From an uncultured Clostridia bacterium (GTDB lineage: Bacteria; Bacillota; Clostridia; Christensenellales; UBA1242): 64,000 nucleotides of DNA. Positions 1 to 8,388 of the stretch are shown here, piece after piece. Where the stretch lies: NCBI GenBank assembly GCA_934757865.1, contig CAKVLS010000004.1, positions 1 through 64,000 on the forward strand, read 5' to 3'. The translations under genes were made by a program, and so were the position numbers. The notes under the pieces were generated by a model that was given only the letters and a program-made list of their open reading frames with translations, made no database searches and had not been told where the DNA came from. Position 1 is the first letter of the stretch. Each line of letters starts with the position of its first letter.

Positions 1-402
1 GAAGCCCGTGAGTTAGGCGACCTTAGCGAAAACGCCGAGTACCGTGCCGCAAGAAGAGAAAAAGGTCAAAACGAAAGACGAATTGAGTTTTTGCGTGCGA
101 TGATCAAGACCGCCAAAATTATTGACCCATCAAGCAAACCTGACGAAATAGGTATGTTTGACAAAGTTGACATTTATTTTGAGGACGATGACGAAGTTGA
201 GACTTTTGAACTTTCGACCACAATGCGTACTGACGCCGGCAAAAATATCGTCAGCAAAGAATCCCCATTTGGCAGAGCTATCATGGGCAAAAAAGTTGGA
301 GATAGAATACTTATAAAAGTTAATCCCGAGTACAGCTACTATATCGTAATCAAAGCTATCAAAAAGTGCTATGAAGACGATGTAGATGTACCTCTAAGCT
401 AA
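1..402 (+). CDS. greA: Transcription elongation factor GreA, 3' part
   Basis: The reading frame is open from base 1, so the 5' end lies outside the window; 133 residues remain. It begins inside the N-terminal coiled coil with the Gre signature GDLSENAEYRAAR, which carries the acidic tip residues that reactivate stalled RNA polymerase. The C-terminal FKBP-like domain follows (SPFGRAIMGKKVGD, then a YYIVIKAI strand). GreA binds RNA polymerase in the secondary channel and stimulates cleavage of the backtracked transcript. It is followed at once by a strong terminator, so it ends its transcription unit. An ATG at 91 is internal to the conserved protein and is not the true start. Confidence 0.95.
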   Translation, partial: EARELGDLSENAEYRAARREKGQNERRIEFLRAMIKTAKIIDPSSKPDEIGMFDKVDIYFEDDDEVETFELSTTMRTDAGKNIVSKESPFGRAIMGKKVGDRILIKVNPEYSYYIVIKAIKKCYEDDVDVPLS

Positions 403-410
403 AAAATAAA

Positions 411-444
411 TTAAAAAAAGTCCTAGTTTCCTAGGGCTTTTTTT
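411..444 (+). terminator. Intrinsic terminator of greA
   Basis: Stem AAAGTCCTAG / CTAGGGCTTT with a TTTC loop, followed by a T run, nine bases after the greA stop codon. Confidence 0.9.
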
Positions 445-735
445 GTTATCAAAAATTATAATTTTATTATAGATTATTATTTAGATTTAGCCATATTTTG
501 AGTGCGAGTAAAGAACAATAATCTCGTCAAACTAGCCGCAAAATAATACGCATTTATCTATATAACAAATGCATATATCCTCTAAAAAATGAAACATTTT
601 ATGCCAATTTTCATGTAAAAATTAAGCAAAATGAGGTTTTTTGTGTATTTTGTTTACTTTTTGGGGCTTATATGTTAACATATATACACATATATTATAT
701 AGATAAATGTGTATCTATTTTTTGAGGAGGATAAT
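445..735. other. AT-rich intergenic region with long inverted repeat and palindrome
   Basis: No gene is visible. The region holds a pair of 16-base inverted arms (550-565 and 695-710, 15 of 16 complementary) about 130 bases apart. It also holds a perfect 16-base palindrome, TATATGTTAACATATA, at 669-684. The right arm and the palindrome lie just upstream of the next gene, so they could be operator sites. No convincing -35/-10 pair was fixed. Confidence 0.5.
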
Positions 736-2385
736 ATGGATAACAATTTTATCGTAGAAAAAGGCGTTCTAAAAGCCTATCTCGGTAGTCCTAAAATATC
801 AGGCGATTTTGTTTTGCCTGAGGGAATAAAAGTTATTAGTGGTGACTTTCTTCAAGAAAATCTAACTAGCCCTATTAACATTATTTTTCCATCTACATTT
901 GAAACTTTTGAAGAGGGGGCATTTTCTAAGGCAATAGTTAACTGCTATGACTTTTCTAAATGCGATATCAAAGACATCTCTAATCTTCCTTTTGGAAGCA
1001 TTAACAAAATAATTTTACCAAACACCCTAGAAACTTTGGCAGTTAAAGATAGCGATAACTACGGCTATGTTGTTAACTTTGAGCAAATAATCATCGCTCA
1101 TGACGGCACACAAGACATGCCTTTTGACTTCTCTGCCTGCAAAAATCTTAAAAAAATTAGCTTTGCTAAGATGAACAAAAATGCCACAATAGAAAAGTTC
1201 GTTTTGCCAAGTTGCACACTAGAGTTTAATCAAGGCGGACTATCTATCAAAGAGTTCGTCTTTGGCGAAAATTGTGAAATCGAAAAACTAACACTTACCT
1301 CTACCATAGATGGTCTAGTTGTACCTAAGAGTGTAAAGGAATTTAACGCTCCAGCTCTTAAATACTTATTCTTAGAGGGTAAGTTACAAGATATCCCTAC
1401 TCTTAATGTTGGCGGACCTTGTGTTGTCGAAGATGTAACAAGCGTAGAGTTTGTTGACAAGTCAAGCGAAGGCGTAAGATATTATAAGACCAACAAAGGC
1501 ATAGTTATTACTTACCTTGATAACAATATTGCCAAGTTTGACGAAGTTCCAAGCGAGTACGATGGTCAAAAAGTCATTGCCCTAGCCGTGCTTGACCCAT
1601 TTGCACAATTTGAGAGTGCTGCTGATAAGCTAACAAGTATCAAAGCAAAAGTTATCTATCAAACTAATAATAGCAAGAAAAAAGTTGATGACTTATACAA
1701 TAAATACTCAAAAGATATGAACGCCGGAAATTGTCTTAGCCCTGAGTATGATGTTTATGCTAACGAAAGCACCCTAAATCGTATACATAAAGTAAAGAAA
1801 AAATTAAAAAGATACAACCGAATTGATGATATCCCTACTTGGGCTAAATGGGTAATCCCTGGAATTCCATTTTTTATCATCTTTACACTAGTTGGAGTTC
1901 TTGCTGAAAGTAAAATAATTAACTTAAATGATGCATTTGACAAATTTGGCACATTTATTATGATTGGAGCTTTTGCGCTATACTTTATATTAGTGTGGTT
2001 ATTGTTCCGCCACTATGGAGACAGAAAAGAAAATCTTTTAAGAGAAAGTGTATATCCAACAATTATAACTGATGACTCTCCTAGGCCAAAAATCACTGAG
2101 ATATGCAACATTGTTGATGAGCCTTATAAGCTAAAAGCTATCTTCTACCTAGACAAAAAGTTAAAAGAAAAAGCTCAACAATTGATCAAAGACGCTAAGT
2201 TCTCTGCCGAACTTCGTGCTATGTTTGAGAATGCTCTATACGGCACTCCTGAAGAAAGAAGAGAAAAAGCTCGTAAAGAAAGAATTGAAGAATCTCTAAA
2301 AGAGATAGCCAACGCAGCTAAAAATGAGTCCTACAATGTATATGACAAAAACGGCAACGAAATAATGAAGATAGATAAAAAGTAG
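736..2385 (+). CDS. LRR-like membrane protein of unknown function
   Basis: Encodes 549 residues. The ATG at 736 is chosen because GAGGAGG lies five bases before it; an upstream ATG at 709 has no ribosome binding site. Residues 1 to about 300 show irregular repeats of short beta strands with phrases such as VLPEGIKVISGDF and FPSTFETFEEGAF, like the LRR_5/BspA-type leucine-rich repeats of Firmicutes surface proteins. There is no signal peptide. Two hydrophobic segments follow at about residues 380-400 and 415-435, then a charged C-terminal tail rich in K and E. If the hairpin is in the membrane, the LRR-like part and the tail are on the same side, presumably cytoplasmic. No function can be assigned. 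The gene stands alone between two terminators. Confidence 0.75.
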   Translation: MDNNFIVEKGVLKAYLGSPKISGDFVLPEGIKVISGDFLQENLTSPINIIFPSTFETFEEGAFSKAIVNCYDFSKCDIKDISNLPFGSINKIILPNTLETLAVKDSDNYGYVVNFEQIIIAHDGTQDMPFDFSACKNLKKISFAKMNKNATIEKFVLPSCTLEFNQGGLSIKEFVFGENCEIEKLTLTSTIDGLVVPKSVKEFNAPALKYLFLEGKLQDIPTLNVGGPCVVEDVTSVEFVDKSSEGVRYYKTNKGIVITYLDNNIAKFDEVPSEYDGQKVIALAVLDPFAQFESAADKLTSIKAKVIYQTNNSKKKVDDLYNKYSKDMNAGNCLSPEYDVYANESTLNRIHKVKKKLKRYNRIDDIPTWAKWVIPGIPFFIIFTLVGVLAESKIINLNDAFDKFGTFIMIGAFALYFILVWLLFRHYGDRKENLLRESVYPTIITDDSPRPKITEICNIVDEPYKLKAIFYLDKKLKEKAQQLIKDAKFSAELRAMFENALYGTPEERREKARKERIEESLKEIANAAKNESYNVYDKNGNEIMKIDKK

Positions 2386-2548
2386 TTAAGCAATTTACAA
2401 AATATATAGCAACACGCAAATAAAACTAAATGCTTGATATCCCAAAAACTTGCATGACTACAAAAATATACAATCTTACTATCATAAGTCATAGTTATAA
2501 TGATAAAAAATTATATAGTTATATTGTGTTGTTAAAAATAGTACTTAT

Positions 2549-2588
2549 AAAAAAAATACAACCAACAGTTGGTTGTATTTTTTTATAT
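2549..2588. terminator. Bidirectional terminator between convergent genes
   Basis: Perfect stem AAATACAACCAAC / TTGGTTGTATTT with A run before and T run after. It can serve the LRR-like gene on the plus strand and metK on the minus strand. Confidence 0.85.
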
Positions 2589-2655
2589 TTTTTATTTTTG
2601 CTACTTTTTTATTATTGCTACAAAGGCTTTACTTGCAATATTCTATCTTCGCTAT

Positions 2656-3741
2656 TTACTTACAATCTTTTATTTTTTCCCATGGGAAGTCTGGATTACC
2701 AAAATGACCATAACATGCAGTTTGTTTGAAGATAGGTTTTAGAAGGTCAAGCTCTTTTATCATATTATCTACAGATAAGTCAAAGTTCCTCTTAACAAAG
2801 TCATAGATTTCGCTTTCTGCGACTTTGTTAGTCCCAAAGGTTTCTATCTCAATAGATAGTGGGTACTCGATACCTATACCAAAGCTAAGCCCTACTTCGC
2901 ATCTATCCGCAAGGTTGTGAGCAACGATATTTTTGGCGATATATCTTGCATAATAAGCGCCGCTTCTATCAACCTTAGTTGCGTTTTTTGAGCTAAAACA
3001 TCCACCTCCAACTCTACCTACTCCGCCATAGGTATCAACGACAATTTTTCTGCCCACACAACCACTGTCGCCGAAGCTCCCCCAAATAGTAAACTTGCCA
3101 CTTGGGTTGACAATCAACTCATAATTTGATTTGTCTAGGGCATAATTTTCTAGTACTTTATCTACTACATTTTCTTTGATGGCTTTTTTGATATACTCAT
3201 TATCTATGCTCTCGCTATGCGATACAGACATAAGCACTGTCACAAGTTTTACAGGTTTTTCATTTTCGTACGCTATAGAGACTTGGCTCTTGGCATCGGC
3301 AAAAAATAGGTCGCCAGTTTTTCTAAACTTTTCGTACTCACGCATTAGGCTGTGAGCAATACTTATAGGCATAGGCATGTAGTCCCAACTCTCGTTAGTT
3401 GCATACCCAAAGACTATACCTTGATCGTTGGCTTTTAGTTTTTCGCCATTAACTGCCCTATTTATTTCTGGTGATTGATAAGATATTTGCTTGATTATCC
3501 TAAAATCATTTTTGTAGCCGATATCCTTCAAAACCTTTTTAGCGATACCTTCATAGTCAACATTTGCCTTAGTTGTTTGCTCGCCATAAATCATAAGCAA
3601 GTCATCTTTTATGGCACACTCAACGGCCATCTGGCTATACTTGTCCTCACTTAGTGCACTATCCAAAAAACTATCTGCTATATAATCGCAGGTCTTGTCT
3701 GGGTGACCAATGTTTACGCTTTCGCTTGTCAAAATTCTCAT
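2656..3741 (-). CDS. metK: S-adenosylmethionine synthetase (divergent)
   Basis: Makes S-adenosylmethionine from methionine and ATP in the cytoplasm. The 361-residue product starts MRILTSESVNIGHPDK; the GHPDK motif at the N-terminus fixes the start at 3741, with AAGGGG upstream. An ATG at 3774 lacks a ribosome binding site and lies next to the riboswitch terminator. Catalytic landmarks are kept: DAKSQVS, VGRKIVVDTYGG and TKVDRS. Two usually invariant loops differ: the GAGDQG loop reads KANDQG, and GGGAFSGKD reads GGGCFSSKN. The protein is also about 30 residues shorter than the common bacterial form. Expression is predicted to be controlled by the SAM-I riboswitch upstream. Family assignment is certain, activity very likely. 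Confidence 0.95.
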   Translation of the reverse strand: MRILTSESVNIGHPDKTCDYIADSFLDSALSEDKYSQMAVECAIKDDLLMIYGEQTTKANVDYEGIAKKVLKDIGYKNDFRIIKQISYQSPEINRAVNGEKLKANDQGIVFGYATNESWDYMPMPISIAHSLMREYEKFRKTGDLFFADAKSQVSIAYENEKPVKLVTVLMSVSHSESIDNEYIKKAIKENVVDKVLENYALDKSNYELIVNPSGKFTIWGSFGDSGCVGRKIVVDTYGGVGRVGGGCFSSKNATKVDRSGAYYARYIAKNIVAHNLADRCEVGLSFGIGIEYPLSIEIETFGTNKVAESEIYDFVKRNFDLSVDNMIKELDLLKPIFKQTACYGHFGNPDFPWEKIKDCK

Positions 3742-3780
3742 AATATATTTATTCCCCTTTTTTGATTTTCCCATAAAGAT

Positions 3781-3812
3781 AGTACAAAAAAAGTCCCATC
3801 AAAAGATGGGAC
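3781..3812 (-). terminator. Regulated terminator of the SAM riboswitch
   Basis: On the minus strand GTCCCATC, loop TTTT, GATGGGAC, then seven T. The 5' half (TCCCATC) is also complementary to GATGGGA at 3831-3837, near the 3' end of the aptamer, which gives a plausible antiterminator pairing. Confidence 0.85.
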
Positions 3813-3922
3813 TCTGTGATATTTTGCTTTTCCCATCATACAAGCTTTAGCACCTTGCAGTTTATCGCAGGTTGCTGTGTGGTCGTAAGGCTTGTCCCTC
3901 GCACACTCTTTATAGGTTATGA
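3813..3922 (-). promoter_or_regulatory. SAM-I (S-box) riboswitch controlling metK
   Basis: Read on the minus strand the region contains the S-box core in order: AGAG, TGTG (P2 strand), CGAGGGAC, AAGCC, ACGA, CACA (P2 partner), AGCAACC, then the hallmark AAGGTGCTAAA. It lies between a consensus promoter and metK and ends in a terminator with a competing antiterminator helix. SAM binding is expected to favour the terminator and stop metK transcription. The P1 and P4 helices could not be fully assigned by eye. Confidence 0.9.
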
Positions 3923-3926
3923 ATCT

Positions 3927-3955
3927 ATCTTAACACCAGAATATTATGTTGTCAA
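3927..3955 (-). promoter_or_regulatory. Sigma-A promoter of metK
   Basis: TTGACA (3950-3955), 17-base spacer, TAAGAT (3927-3932) on the minus strand. The predicted start is near 3920, just before the riboswitch aptamer. Confidence 0.8.
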
Positions 3956-4056
3956 GTATCTTATTTGATATTTCTAAAAAAATGTTTTAGTTATATATTT
4001 TATTTTTTTTAGCAAAAATCAAAAGCTCTATCATCTAATATTTTGCGGCTCAAAAA

Positions 4057-5028
4057 CTACTTTTTGCTGTCTTTGTTTGAAGCATTTGCTTTAGAGTTTC
4101 TATTAGTTTTTGCGGCAGGCTTTTTATCTGCACGAGACTTATTAGCACTTGCTTTCTCTTCGCTAGATTTCTTAGACTCTGTTTTTTTGGTTGGTTGTTT
4201 TTTTGTTTTAGTTTCTTTCTCTTTTGGGGTTTGAGTTTCTTTAATTTCCCTACTTTGAGGAGCTTGCTCTTCTTTTTCTAAACTTAGGTCATCAATATTG
4301 CCGTTTGACATATCGACTTTGACCTCACCACAAGTGCCCGCAAAACTTACTGCACTGTCTAATTTTTCCAAGCTCTCTTTTTCGTACTTTTCGTTAAGAA
4401 GAGCAATTTTTTTAGTGTTGTTTTCGATAACTTTTACAGTGATAAGAGGCACTAGACTTACAGCACCAAGGCCTACTACCATAGCTACAACAAACAAAAC
4501 AATGCTATCAACAAAAATATTAACTCCGCCAAGAACAAGCAATACATATCCGGTAATTCTTGCAACCCAAATAGTAAGGTCTATATAAAAATCTCTTTTG
4601 AAATCTTTTCCAGTTTTTAGCTTGTCCAAATACTCACTGAATAGTGAAAGAAGGCATGCAACAAATGTAAGTACTAGCGACATAACGCTGATTAACACTC
4701 TGCTGCCAATAATTTTTTGATTATTGAATAGTGAGATAAAGAAGTAAATAACCTCAACCCAGATGGTAAGAAGTATAGAGATATATACTTGTCTTCTTTT
4801 TGCAAAGGCTTTTTGCTCTTCGGTCTTTTGTTTGCCAAGAAAAGTAGCTGACGGAATCAAAAGTCCCAACGCCAAAAAGCAAAGTAAAATCCACTTGCTT
4901 CCTAGTTCTCCTACTATAAATCTACTTGCGATAGAAATAGGTACAGGATTAGGTATAACAAGTAGTAGTATTAGTGCAAGCAAAAAGTTTAGCACCGAAA
5001 AAATCATTAGATTAAGTTTTGAGTTCAT
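4057..5028 (-). CDS. Membrane protein with DUF1648/SdpI-like N-terminus and basic tail
   Basis: Encodes 323 residues; AGAGGAG lies four bases before the ATG. Hydrophobic segments are near residues 7-25, 45-65, 82-102, 112-132, 155-170 and 172-195. The first part, with IPNPVPI followed by GELGSKW, resembles the DUF1648 domain found in SdpI-type immunity proteins (LP..VP...G..gsK). This match is by eye and is not certain. After about residue 210 comes a cytoplasmic helix. The last 70 residues are a low-complexity tail of K, S, A, T and E. It is the last gene of a run that starts at rlmD, 15 bases after the preceding gene. Function unknown. Confidence 0.7.
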   Translation of the reverse strand: MNSKLNLMIFSVLNFLLALILLLVIPNPVPISIASRFIVGELGSKWILLCFLALGLLIPSATFLGKQKTEEQKAFAKRRQVYISILLTIWVEVIYFFISLFNNQKIIGSRVLISVMSLVLTFVACLLSLFSEYLDKLKTGKDFKRDFYIDLTIWVARITGYVLLVLGGVNIFVDSIVLFVVAMVVGLGAVSLVPLITVKVIENNTKKIALLNEKYEKESLEKLDSAVSFAGTCGEVKVDMSNGNIDDLSLEKEEQAPQSREIKETQTPKEKETKTKKQPTKKTESKKSSEEKASANKSRADKKPAAKTNRNSKANASNKDSKK

Positions 5029-5043
5029 AATTCTCCTCTTTTT

Positions 5044-5538
5044 TTAGTGGTCTAGTCCGTAGTCACTAACAAATTGTAAAACTTTTGGTTTTAGGTCATT
5101 AAAAATTTGTCTATCAACGCTGTTGTCCACGCTATCAAAAAACGCATAAGCTTTTTTGTTTATTCTATCAATTATCTCGTCATCAAAAGGCTTTTCAAAA
5201 AGTTCTTTTGACCCGCCATGAATCATAACATAGATACCGTCTTTTTGGGCACGGATAGTATTGCAATAAGTGTAATTGAACATCTCGTTTGCCGTTTCGC
5301 CCTCTATGATAGTTTTATCTTTTAGACTAAGCAAAAACGGCTCATAAATATATTTGATAAACTCGCTACTTGCAAATGAGTCTTCTGTAACAACGACATT
5401 GCCGTCACGCCTATCGTATACAAAATAATTGTCTGCAATACTTACATAACTCAAATCGTCAAATATAATAGAAAAATAAAATTTTATATTGGCTTTTTCT
5501 AGATAATCGTTAAAATCATCAAGACTAATTTTTTTCAT
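5044..5538 (-). CDS. Uncharacterised soluble protein
   Basis: Encodes 164 residues, acidic, with no signal peptide or membrane segment. Alternating short strands in the first half (NVVVTEDSF, DGIYVMIHGG) and helices in the second suggest a small alpha/beta fold. No catalytic motif stands out and the family is not recognised. Its start overlaps the end of the upstream small membrane protein gene by 14 bases, so the two are translationally linked. It is placed in the putative envelope operon with the lipoprotein at 5784 and the DUF1648-like protein at 4057. Confidence 0.7.
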   Translation of the reverse strand: MKKISLDDFNDYLEKANIKFYFSIIFDDLSYVSIADNYFVYDRRDGNVVVTEDSFASSEFIKYIYEPFLLSLKDKTIIEGETANEMFNYTYCNTIRAQKDGIYVMIHGGSKELFEKPFDDEIIDRINKKAYAFFDSVDNSVDRQIFNDLKPKVLQFVSDYGLDH

Positions 5539-5782
5539 TTTTGCACCTTTTTGATAAAAAGTCTTTTGGCATATACAAAGCTATAAGAATAATAGCTATA
5601 AGCAAAACTGCAAAGAAACTAATAAATGTAAAGCCCATAATATATAATCCCATAAAGTATGTATTGCCTGATGCTCCAACAAGTACTGGGCTTGTGTATC
5701 CGGCTACTATATGACATATACCGTAGTATAGTAAAAACGCAGCTGCTATAGACAAAACTGAAATTAAAATTTTCTTAAACAT
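5525..5782 (-). CDS. Small two-helix membrane protein
   Basis: Encodes 85 residues. The ATG at 5782 is chosen because GGAGG lies six bases before it; a longer open frame back to 5848 runs into the upstream gene without a ribosome binding site. Two hydrophobic stretches are seen, about residues 5-27 and 42-68, with a basic C-terminus. The spacing to the upstream lipoprotein gene is one base, and its 3' end overlaps the next gene. No family is recognised. Confidence 0.7.
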   Translation of the reverse strand: MFKKILISVLSIAAAFLLYYGICHIVAGYTSPVLVGASGNTYFMGLYIMGFTFISFFAVLLIAIILIALYMPKDFLSKRCKNEKN

Positions 5783-5783
5783 A

Positions 5784-6440
5784 CTACACCTCCAAAGCTT
5801 TTTCAAAAGCGTAAGTAACAAAATTTTTAGCCTCGTCAAAATATCCAAGTCTCTCGCTAGCGGTTATACTTTTGTTATATTCGCAGCTTGTAAATCTCTT
5901 GATATTGTTAACAAGTTTCTTAGGTGTATAGATAAGTGGAGTATTTAATTTTTCTCCGCTCTCGCACAACTTGTTCCATAAACCTATCGAAAAGTTAGTG
6001 CAGTTTTTTGTAGGTCTCCAAGTATCATTTTGAGAGATATATTTTGCTATTATTTCTTGAGCATTTTCTTTAACTCCCATTGACACAGAATATCTACCAT
6101 TGTACTTGTCGTGATACTTAATATAGTTGCTCTCCATATTGTACCAAACGCCAAAATGATCACTCACACACCATGTGCTAACTGTCACAATTTCGTTAGG
6201 TGCAAGAGTATACTCTCCTATCTTAACATCACTTGAAGAAACATTTTCAAATGACAAAAAACTATGTCCCAAATTCATTAGTCCAAATCTACTTTCGCCC
6301 GCTCCGTCATACGCATAAATTGTAACTATAATGTCATCGTCTGGACTAATTGTCGCAGTCAAACTTCCGCCCCCGCAAGCAGTCAAAAATAGTGTCACAA
6401 AACATACCATAAAACATAACAATAATCTTTTATATTTCAT
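5784..6440 (-). CDS. Lipoprotein with possible His/Cys papain-like site
   Basis: Encodes 218 residues. A type II signal peptide ends in the lipobox LTAC, giving lipidated Cys22, so the protein is anchored on the outer face of the membrane. In the mature part GHSFLSFEN (His59) and TKNCTNFS (Cys147) are arranged like the His and Cys of circularly permuted NlpC/P60 or LRAT-like amidases. This is an inference, since no full family match was recognised. Its start overlaps the end of rlmD by 11 bases, with GGAAGGG upstream, so it is probably co-transcribed with rlmD and the three genes after it. Confidence 0.75.
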   Translation of the reverse strand: MKYKRLLLCFMVCFVTLFLTACGGGSLTATISPDDDIIVTIYAYDGAGESRFGLMNLGHSFLSFENVSSSDVKIGEYTLAPNEIVTVSTWCVSDHFGVWYNMESNYIKYHDKYNGRYSVSMGVKENAQEIIAKYISQNDTWRPTKNCTNFSIGLWNKLCESGEKLNTPLIYTPKKLVNNIKRFTSCEYNKSITASERLGYFDEAKNFVTYAFEKALEV

Positions 6441-7764
6441 CTACTTTTCCCTTCCTTTTTAGAATAGTAAAACACTCTACTTCTGCCGTGTTAGAAAACA
6501 TATCATAAGGTGTAATGCTGACTACATCGTAGGCATTATTTAGTGTTATAAGATCCCTTGCGAGAGTCGCAGGATTACATGATATATACACTATCTTATC
6601 AGGCTTCATATCTAATACTTTGTTTAAGACCGCTTGGTCGGCACCTTTTCTTGGTGGATCTAAAATAATAGATAATCCTTTATTTATAAGGCTTTTTGGA
6701 ACTTTATCGAGCCCGACCACACAGTCGGAGTTAATATTCTGCATATTTTTTATATTATTTTGCATTTTTAATCTATCTGCATCAAGGCTAGCGGATTTTA
6801 CTATCTCTATACCGACCGCTTGGTCTGCAACGCTAGCTGCGATAGCAGTCATAAGGCCTGCGCCACTATATGCATCAATGATGGTCTTAGAGCCTTTTAG
6901 CTCTTGTTCTACCCTTCTATATATGAGTTCTTTTATCTCGTTATTAACCTGCAAAAAACTCTCTGGAGAAATGGTATATTTAATGCTCTTGCCACTAAGC
7001 GTTACATACTCACTATCTATGTAATCAATGCCAAAAATTTTAGTAAATTCATGAGTCAAAATTAGTGAATTATTTTGGGTGTTTAGGTTGACAAAAAGCC
7101 CAAATATAAGGCCTTCTTTTTGTAGCATTTTTACTAGTGAATTTATATTAGGGATATTAGCCTTAGTGGCTACCAGTGTGATCAAAAATTTTTCATTAAG
7201 TTTACGAACAACAAGGTATCTAAGTAGACCTTTTTTAGTAAAATTTGAGTAGCCACTTAGGTGCTCATTTTTTACAAATTTTTGAACTATATTTGTAACC
7301 TTTTCTATACCCTCTTCTTCTAGATAGCAATAATTTATAGGCATCAATTTGTTATCAATATCGTGCATACATAGGTCGCAATTTTCGTTAAAAGCAAACA
7401 CCATTTTGTTTCGATAATTTAGCGTTTTTGCAGTTACCAAATTGTCAAGTTTGATATCTAATTTTGAGATTTTATTTATAGTATTTTGGGTAACACGAGT
7501 TTTAATTTCGCTCTGAGCTTTTTCATTTATATGCATAAGATTGCAGCCACCGCATTTGCCGAAATATTGGCATATAGGTTGTACTCTATCTTGAGAAGTT
7601 TTTTCTATACTATTTACTCTACAAAAGCAAAAATTAGACTTTGTTTTTGTAACCTCAGCGTCAACTATTTCGCCAACAAGAGTGCCCGGCACAAAATAGA
7701 CCTTGCCATCAAGTTTTGCAATTCCTTCACCATTATTACCATAGTCTATAATTTCTAATTTCAA
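6430..7764 (-). CDS. rlmD: 23S rRNA (uracil-5-)-methyltransferase, RumA/TrmA family
   Basis: Transfers a methyl group from SAM to C5 of a uridine in 23S rRNA. The 444-residue product has an N-terminal TRAM RNA-binding domain (residues 1-55), an iron-sulfur motif CQYFGKCGGC at about 65-75 with a further Cys near 150, and a Rossmann methyltransferase domain with DAYSGAGLMT. The catalytic loop is YISCNPATLARDL, whose Cys attacks C6 of the target uracil. In Firmicutes this family includes RlmCD, which modifies two positions; the sequence does not say which. It heads the run of genes down to 4057. Confidence 0.9.
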   Translation of the reverse strand: MKLEIIDYGNNGEGIAKLDGKVYFVPGTLVGEIVDAEVTKTKSNFCFCRVNSIEKTSQDRVQPICQYFGKCGGCNLMHINEKAQSEIKTRVTQNTINKISKLDIKLDNLVTAKTLNYRNKMVFAFNENCDLCMHDIDNKLMPINYCYLEEEGIEKVTNIVQKFVKNEHLSGYSNFTKKGLLRYLVVRKLNEKFLITLVATKANIPNINSLVKMLQKEGLIFGLFVNLNTQNNSLILTHEFTKIFGIDYIDSEYVTLSGKSIKYTISPESFLQVNNEIKELIYRRVEQELKGSKTIIDAYSGAGLMTAIAASVADQAVGIEIVKSASLDADRLKMQNNIKNMQNINSDCVVGLDKVPKSLINKGLSIILDPPRKGADQAVLNKVLDMKPDKIVYISCNPATLARDLITLNNAYDVVSITPYDMFSNTAEVECFTILKRKGKVDEI

Positions 7765-7820
7765 TTTTTTGCCTCATTATTCTATCAATATCTTACCACA
7801 ATTAAGCTTCATAGTAAAAC

Positions 7821-7843
7821 AAAAAAGACCTAAATAGGTCTTT
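7821..7843 (-). terminator. Terminator of the histidine phosphatase gene
   Basis: AAAGACCTA, TTT, AGGTCTTT and more T on the minus strand. The stem begins within the stop codon of the gene at 7842. Confidence 0.85.
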
Positions 7844-8372
7844 AGATTTTTTCATATTTTATCATTGAGCAGTTGCCACATTGTAGCCAAATAATTTGTT
7901 TGTCCTTAGGGATACCATTAAAGTATGTATTAAGAGCATATAAAGTTGCGCTATGACCTACAACAATTACATTTTCGTTCTTGTCGTAGTGATTTTTTAC
8001 TATAGTGTCAAAGGCTTCAAAATTCCTATCAATATACTTTTTGCAACTCTCAAAAAGGTCTGTGTCAAAAGCATAATTAAGGTAGTTGTCCATAAAAAGT
8101 TTTTCTTCTGGAGAGTCTTTTTTGTAGTCGAACTTTTTGCGCTCGGCAAGGCCTTCAAGAATAACGACTGGTACATGATATCTCTTTGCGACAATCTCAG
8201 CAGTTTGCACAGCACGCTTGCAAGGTGAAGAATATACAGCCTTGATATTCTCTTTGTCATAATATCTTATTGCGTTTTTTATTTGCCTTATGCCTTGCAT
8301 CGAAAGTGGCGTATCTTCGCCAAGTATCTTAGGCTTAATATCACTACCATGTCTTATAAAACAAATTCTCAT
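7842..8372 (-). CDS. Histidine phosphatase superfamily protein (phosphoglycerate mutase-like)
   Basis: Encodes 176 residues. The N-terminal MRICFIRHGSD holds the RHG motif with the catalytic His9. YSSPCKRAVQTAE supplies the second Arg of the phosphate pocket, and VVGHSATL the second catalytic His. This size and motif set fit the broad-specificity phosphatase branch (CobC/PhoE-like), not glycolytic mutase. The substrate cannot be read from sequence. AGGAGAG precedes the ATG. It is 16 bases downstream of ttcA. Confidence 0.85.
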   Translation of the reverse strand: MRICFIRHGSDIKPKILGEDTPLSMQGIRQIKNAIRYYDKENIKAVYSSPCKRAVQTAEIVAKRYHVPVVILEGLAERKKFDYKKDSPEEKLFMDNYLNYAFDTDLFESCKKYIDRNFEAFDTIVKNHYDKNENVIVVGHSATLYALNTYFNGIPKDKQIIWLQCGNCSMIKYEKI

Positions 8373-8388
8373 ACTCTCTCCTAACTAA

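Noticed and set aside
2430..2729. Plus-strand open frame of 99 codons after the LRR-like gene
   Set aside because: It crosses the bidirectional terminator and the end of metK on the other strand, has no ribosome binding site and gives a low-complexity hydrophobic product.
6620..7758. Plus-strand open frames opposite rlmD (134 and 90 codons)
   Set aside because: They lie opposite a conserved gene, lack ribosome binding sites and encode no recognisable protein; similar shadow frames elsewhere were dropped for the same reason.
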